Assembly (NCBI RefSeq): GCF_007752135.1
Contig: NZ_CP036298.1
Span: forward strand, 6,936,501 to 7,000,500
Direction: 5' to 3'
Source of the DNA: Aureliella helgolandensis
GTDB lineage: Bacteria > Planctomycetota > Planctomycetia > Pirellulales > Pirellulaceae
Length of the DNA stretch: 64,000 nt
Below are positions 58,558 to 64,000 of this stretch, piece after piece. The notes beneath the pieces are model-generated. The model searched no databases. It was not told the DNA's origin and saw nothing but the letters and a program-made list of their open reading frames with translations. Numbering within the stretch: position 1 is the first letter of the stretch; each line of letters begins with the position of its first letter. The position numbers were made by a program, and so were the translations under genes.

Positions 58558-58664
58558 ACGCGAAAACCGACGACCTCCAGCAACCAGCCAGCTGCGAGTT
58601 GGAGTTTCGGCAGTTGGACAGACAAGGCAACCGCGGCCGGAGCTAGAAGCAACCCCAAGCAAGC

Positions 58665-58780
58665 CGGGCTGTCGGAATAGTAACCCGCTGCGTGAGCAAG
58701 GAAAGTTCGTTGCCGCTACAAGGCAGTTTGGGACGCAACCTCCGCGTTAAAGTTCAAATTGTTATTAAATCGACAGCCCG
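58665..58780 (+). repeat. 116-bp inverted-repeat (MITE-like) element, copy 2
   Basis: Starts CGGGCTGTCGGAATAGTAAC and ends TTAAATCGACAGCCCG. Same length and order as copy 1. The arm position that reads T with A in copy 1 reads C with G here, so pairing is kept. It ends 13 bases before a terminator of the opposite strand. Confidence 0.85.
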
Positions 58781-58792
58781 AAGCGCAGGGCG

Positions 58793-58829
58793 AAAAAAAG
58801 GGAAGGGCGAGTCGAAACTCGCCCTTCCC
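58793..58829 (-). terminator. Intrinsic terminator of the TlpA-like gene
   Basis: On the minus strand GGGAAGGGCGAGT pairs perfectly with ACTCGCCCTTCCC around TTTCG/TTCG and is followed by seven T. It lies about 50 bases after the stop of the gene at 58881. Confidence 0.92.
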
Positions 58830-58880
58830 GGCTTGGTTTTTCAATCATCTCGGCAGCGAAATGCCGACCAGACTCGCGCT

Positions 58881-60830
58881 TTACTTGACGAGCCCTTCGA
58901 TGACTCCGTCGAGTTCCGTCCAGTGGACGCCCGTCTTCACCACTTTGCCCGAGGAGTCCACAACGATGTTGAGCGGCAGGGTCAAGATGCCGTAACCGAC
59001 CGCCAGGTCGCTATCCAGGCCTCCCTCATCCACCAAGTGCACCCAAGGGAACTTCCCTTCCTGCAAAAACGTTGTGCGGCGAGCAAAATCAGCTTCGCTA
59101 TTGTCAAAATTGATCCCGACAATCTTCAGCTTCGTTTTGGCATACTTGGCCTGCAGCTCTTTTAGAGCCCGCATTTCAGCCTTGCATCCCTCGCACCAGC
59201 TGGCCCAGCAATGGTAGACCACGGGTCCGCCTAGATAGCTACTGGAACTGAAGTTGCGTTGGTCAAGCGTCTTGCCCTCAAGCCCGAAGCGATTGCCAAC
59301 GAGCTCCAAACGCCGCAAAGCCCCAGCCGCCTTACGGCCCGGAAGCGTACTGCCAAAGCCCTTGCTGGCCTTACCATACCACTCTTGCGCCGTCTTGGAC
59401 TCGCCTGAAAACTCGGCGGAAAGAGCCATTTGGAGCATGGCATCTGCAGCATCTGGGCTCTGCGGGTACTTGGTCACGAAGGCCTTCAAGTTGTCGAGGT
59501 AATTGCCCTGCAACTTTTCGTAATCAGCTTCGGGCTGCTGCATCTCCAAGTTATGCGCCGCAGCGATCGTGCGATAAACGACATAGGCCAACTCCTCTTC
59601 GGAGGCCTTATCGGCCGACAATTTCGCGGCAAACTCGCGCAATCGCGCCACACCACCGGTGTACTCACCCGCCTGGGCCGCAGCGCTTACCGTATCAGCG
59701 AATTGCCGAATCCAGTCCGCCCGCTCCTTGCCATCGGTAGCAGCAGAAACCAGCTTCTCCAGCACGTCGGCCCGTCCGGCCTGCAAGACCTCCATGTTTC
59801 CGCTGCCCGAAACCAGCTTCTCATCGATTTCCTGCAACTCTGGCACGAGTCGCTCCATCGCCTTGCTAATCCCACCGGTCACTTCCGGTGCATTGCGTCC
59901 CCCGCGGGGCGAGAACGTGGCGGAGAAGAACATCCCCTCACCCGAGACGATCGAACCATCACTGACCGCTTCCGGCAGGTCCACCAATCGCCAAGCCGAG
60001 CCGACCTGGATCATCGTTCCCACGAGCAACTGCCGCGCCTCGCCGCCTTCATCCATCAGGGCCACGGTATTTTCGTACACGACCAGGTCCTTGGTCGAAC
60101 CATCGGTTCCGGCCGGCACGATCCCGGGTTTATCAGCCCCAAAATTGGTCCAACGACTGCGTGGGGTAACCACTTTCTGCCCACTCGCCCAGGCAGTGAA
60201 CTCAAGTCCCGCCTCGGTAACTCGCTTCCTCAGCGCGGCCTCTTTTTCTGCCCCTAAGCCCAGGGAGGCAATTTCAGCGTCTGCAATCAACAAGCGAGCG
60301 AAGCGGGCTGGGTCGCCAGCGGCCACCGCGCGCACCACCTCGGCGGTGACCTCTTCGGCAGAAATCACGCTCCACTCCTCGACGACCCCATCCTCGTTCT
60401 TATCGACTCCCCACCGCATCCCTTCGGTGCTCAGCCAGCGATAGGCATCGGCGGTTCGATTGGCATCGGTGTCCACCTCTCGGTAGACCTCGACCCCTGC
60501 GTTGTAATAGCTCCAGCGATCAATTTTGTTATCCCCATCGGTGTCCGCGAACCAGCGCAACGGCTGGCCAGCCGGTCCGGTGATCCAAAACCCCTTGCCA
60601 TCGTCGCGTTTCAACTCCTCGATGGTGCATTCCCCCAGCTGCTCCTTGGAGACTTTTTCATAATTCACGTCAGGCTGTGCGGGGGCATAGGACAACGCCT
60701 TTACCAGCTGATCGGAGGGCTCTGCGGCATGCAGACTGGCGCAAGCAGCACAACAGGCGAGCGCTCCGGCAAGCGACTTCCGCAGCCAACCTTGCCCACA
60801 AACCGAATCCATTTTTAACTGCCAGTGCAT
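58881..60830 (-). CDS. TlpA-family redoxin with EF-hand-like loops
   Basis: 649 residues. A signal peptide (KSLAGALACCAACASLHAAE) shows export. Residues ~85-150 hold three acidic loops of EF-hand type (DTDGDNKIDRWSYY, DTDANRTADAYRW, DKNEDGVVEEW), suggesting calcium. The middle 300 residues are helical, partly TPR-like (ADAMLQMALSAEFSGESKTA). The C-terminal thioredoxin domain has WCEGC (YHCWASWCEGCKAEM) and the TLPLNIVVDSSGKV strand. It may act on disulfides in the envelope or compartment. Gene is alone with a good terminator. Confidence 0.82.
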   Translation of the reverse strand: MHWQLKMDSVCGQGWLRKSLAGALACCAACASLHAAEPSDQLVKALSYAPAQPDVNYEKVSKEQLGECTIEELKRDDGKGFWITGPAGQPLRWFADTDGDNKIDRWSYYNAGVEVYREVDTDANRTADAYRWLSTEGMRWGVDKNEDGVVEEWSVISAEEVTAEVVRAVAAGDPARFARLLIADAEIASLGLGAEKEAALRKRVTEAGLEFTAWASGQKVVTPRSRWTNFGADKPGIVPAGTDGSTKDLVVYENTVALMDEGGEARQLLVGTMIQVGSAWRLVDLPEAVSDGSIVSGEGMFFSATFSPRGGRNAPEVTGGISKAMERLVPELQEIDEKLVSGSGNMEVLQAGRADVLEKLVSAATDGKERADWIRQFADTVSAAAQAGEYTGGVARLREFAAKLSADKASEEELAYVVYRTIAAAHNLEMQQPEADYEKLQGNYLDNLKAFVTKYPQSPDAADAMLQMALSAEFSGESKTAQEWYGKASKGFGSTLPGRKAAGALRRLELVGNRFGLEGKTLDQRNFSSSSYLGGPVVYHCWASWCEGCKAEMRALKELQAKYAKTKLKIVGINFDNSEADFARRTTFLQEGKFPWVHLVDEGGLDSDLAVGYGILTLPLNIVVDSSGKVVKTGVHWTELDGVIEGLVK

Positions 60831-61292
60831 CCCTAGCTGCTCCTCTTCAAGGGCTCAACGTACTTAAAAAACTTGCCACTTTAAACTTCCGACCACCGGC
60901 GGCCTCGCCCAGCGGGCCCTTACAAGCCCCCAAGACGACTGCTTAGCCAAGGCTCTCCAGCAGAACAACGCCACTGAAAAAACCAACCACCAAGCCGCGT
61001 ACCAGCCAATCCACGAATTCCTGATTAAGCTCCGCGCGGAAACCTAGCACCGCGCAGATAACTCTGGTTGTAGCAACTCTGCCTAGCCGAGTGAATCGAA
61101 GTTTTGGCACCAAACGCGCAACATACGGCGCTTTAGAGGAATATCCCCATGCATTCTCAGCCCATTCCGCCCACTCTCGCGCCAACTCCGCTCCTAAGCC
61201 CATTGGGGGAAACCTACATTCCATTCAAGTCTCCCAATTAAGATGCCGATGCATTGAGTTCCGCAGACGAGGAATATTGAACCGGTTAATGG
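60831..61292. other. Gap upstream of the tRNA-rRNA promoter; no 16S rRNA
   Basis: No gene seen. The 16S 3' end (GGATCACCTCCTTT-type anti-Shine-Dalgarno) is not present, so the operon downstream starts without 16S. Confidence 0.6.
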
Positions 61293-61320
61293 TTGACAGG
61301 CTGCCAGTATCGACTAATAT
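61293..61320 (+). promoter_or_regulatory. Strong sigma-70-type promoter of the tRNA-23S operon
   Basis: TTGACA (61293-61298), 16 bases, TAATAT (61315-61320), about 84 bases before tRNA-Ile. The -35 is a consensus match and the -10 differs at two positions. Confidence 0.75.
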
Positions 61321-61403
61321 TTTGCGGATCAGTGGCAAAGAGAATCTTTTTGGCACACCTGTTCGCCCATGTCTGACCACCGGTCACACGCATGGCTGCA
61401 AAC

Positions 61404-61477
61404 GGGCGCGTAGCTCAGTTGGTTAGAGCGCGTCGCTGATAACGACGAGGTCCCAGGTTCGAATCCTGGCGCGCCCA
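61404..61477 (+). tRNA. tRNA-Ile (GAT)
   Basis: 74 bases. Acceptor GGGCGCG pairs with CGCGCCC, D arm GCTC...GAGC, anticodon loop CTGATAA with GAT at 61438-61440, and TTCGAAT in the T loop. The CCA end is not encoded. Usual partner of tRNA-Ala in rRNA spacers. Confidence 0.98.
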
Positions 61478-61676
61478 CTTCAGGGAAACCTAAGCACACC
61501 TTTCGCCAAGGCCCAAAACCCGAAGCGAAAAAAGAAGTCAGAAGAGCTGAAGATTAGGAATTGCAAATCCCGACATCCTCAGGCATACTTCTCACGCTTG
61601 ATGCAGCGGCCAATTCAGTCGAACGCGATTCGCCTTGCGAACGCTAAGACTTTACACCGCAACACACAATACACCC

Positions 61677-61749
61677 GGGGGTGTAGCTCAGTTGGGAGAG
61701 CACCTGCTTTGCACGCAGGGGGTCATCGGTTCAAGTCCGTTCACCTCCA
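61677..61749 (+). tRNA. tRNA-Ala (TGC)
   Basis: 73 bases. Acceptor GGGGGTG pairs with CACCTCC and keeps the G3-U70 pair that marks alanine tRNAs. Anticodon TGC at 61710-61712, T loop TTCAAGT. CCA not encoded. A 199-base spacer separates it from tRNA-Ile. Confidence 0.98.
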
Positions 61750-62305
61750 CTTTATGGAAGGGTCCGCTAAAACGCTGACTCGGAAATAAAAAGGCCACGA
61801 AGTTCGAAATTGAACTTGTGGCCGAGCGAAGAATCGATGATGATTCCTCGCTCGAAGGAGACGCCAAGAGCTCACTAAAAACGCCAACTGAAAACTTTCA
61901 AAAGTGCAGTTGACGAGCTCTGAAACGAAACCTAAACTACTCGCTCAGGTGAACAAACGAACACCTAAGCGAAACATTGGTCTTTGACAATTTGGTTGAT
62001 TGGTAGTTGGCATCTTAAGTGCACCGCCAAGGTTGATTCGACCGCCGCTCGCAAGAGTGGCTAGTAGATGAGAATTAAAGCAGGTGCACACACGACGCTG
62101 GAGTCAACATTCAGATGCAAATCTGAGCGTTGATTACCGATTTTATAGCGAGCGCTGAGAACGGCGGCTTGAGTGATCAAGTCGCAATAAAGATATCGTC
62201 AGGACGATCATCCTGACAGACATCGAAGTTTCAAGCTCGACGCGACGCAGGGCAAAGCAGCATCGGTTGCTTACAGATAGCTGAGCAAGAGTTCGAGATT
62301 TCGGT
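61750..62305 (+). other. Leader between tRNA-Ala and 23S with processing stems
   Basis: Three hairpins in a row: GGCCACGAAGTTC with GAACTTGTGGCC (61795-61825), GAGCGA...TCGCTC (61826-61856), and AGAGCTC...GAGCTCT enclosing CAACTG...CAGTTG (61866-61922). These look like RNase III or antitermination structures of the pre-rRNA. Confidence 0.6.

Positions 62306-64000
<1,695 letters not shown>

Larger units (their letters stand above)
57912..58664. other. ~750-base gap with tandem repeats
   Basis: A 226-codon frame runs across it and into the following element on the plus strand, but it is coded largely by tandem arrays and has no domain, so I do not call it a gene. GC-rich repeats (GCGCGCGGTGGG twice) lie near 58217. 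Confidence 0.5.

Noticed and set aside
58070-58750. 226-codon plus-strand frame
   Set aside because: Much of it is coded by 16-bp and 7-bp tandem arrays and by the start of an inverted-repeat element; no domain.

Overview
The window reads as a chromosome segment of a planctomycete, most likely of the Pirellulaceae type. The grounds are a tRNA-Ile/tRNA-Ala/23S block with its own promoter and no 16S gene in front of it, a DUF1598 protein, several long TlpA-type redoxin proteins with large N-terminal regions, a groEL-groES-groEL-dnaJ-grpE chaperone block, and moderate GC with many GTG/TTG starts. This assignment is inference from gene content; no search was run.

Layout. 1-3.7 kb: two thioredoxin-fold (TlpA-like) exported proteins, a secreted low-complexity protein and a YebC-family regulator. 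3.9-5.3 kb: an IS1182-type insertion sequence on the minus strand. 5.3-10.1 kb: accessory-looking stretch with a DUF3500 protein, a methyltransferase, a polysaccharide-lyase-like lipoprotein, a small membrane protein, and two diverged copies of a ~116-bp inverted-repeat element on either side of the DUF3500 gene. 10.4-12.8 kb: a catalase-peroxidase (katG) with an export signal. 12.8-14.5 kb: gene-poor DNA with 64-bp direct repeats, a small membrane-anchored protein and a structured region ending in an intrinsic terminator. 14.5-22.5 kb: a degenerate MurE paralog, an HTH-EIIA fusion coupled to a protein with a (Ser-Gln)13 tract, tsaB, two tandem metallophosphoesterases, an FHA protein and an acyltransferase-like membrane protein. 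22.6-33.2 kb: dnaE, a DUF1598 protein, two response regulators (NarL type and NtrC type) and sucCD. 33.7-45.0 kb: an MFS transporter, purC, a GH10-like protein without a visible catalytic acid, a very large AsmA-like protein, a Wza-like export lipoprotein and an overlapping pair of M16 peptidases. 45.2-51.6 kb: an FmdB zinc ribbon and the chaperone block, all on the minus strand. 52.3-60.8 kb: a membrane protein, yidC with a PDZ-like insert, sdaA, a small membrane protein bracketed by two 116-bp elements, tandem-repeat DNA and a third TlpA-type protein. 61.3-64 kb: promoter, tRNA-Ile(GAT), tRNA-Ala(TGC), processing stems and the 5' 1.7 kb of 23S rRNA.

How genes work together: sucC/sucD form succinyl-CoA synthetase; GroEL/GroES/DnaJ/GrpE form the folding machinery; the M16 pair looks like a catalytic plus R/Y-subunit heterodimer; the HTH-EIIA protein is translationally coupled to the Ser-Gln-tract protein. 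The most distinctive signals are the inverted-repeat element family with compensatory arm changes, the degenerate Mur ligase, the GH10-like pseudoenzyme, the PDZ-bearing YidC, and the coupled HTH-EIIA/(SQ)13 pair.
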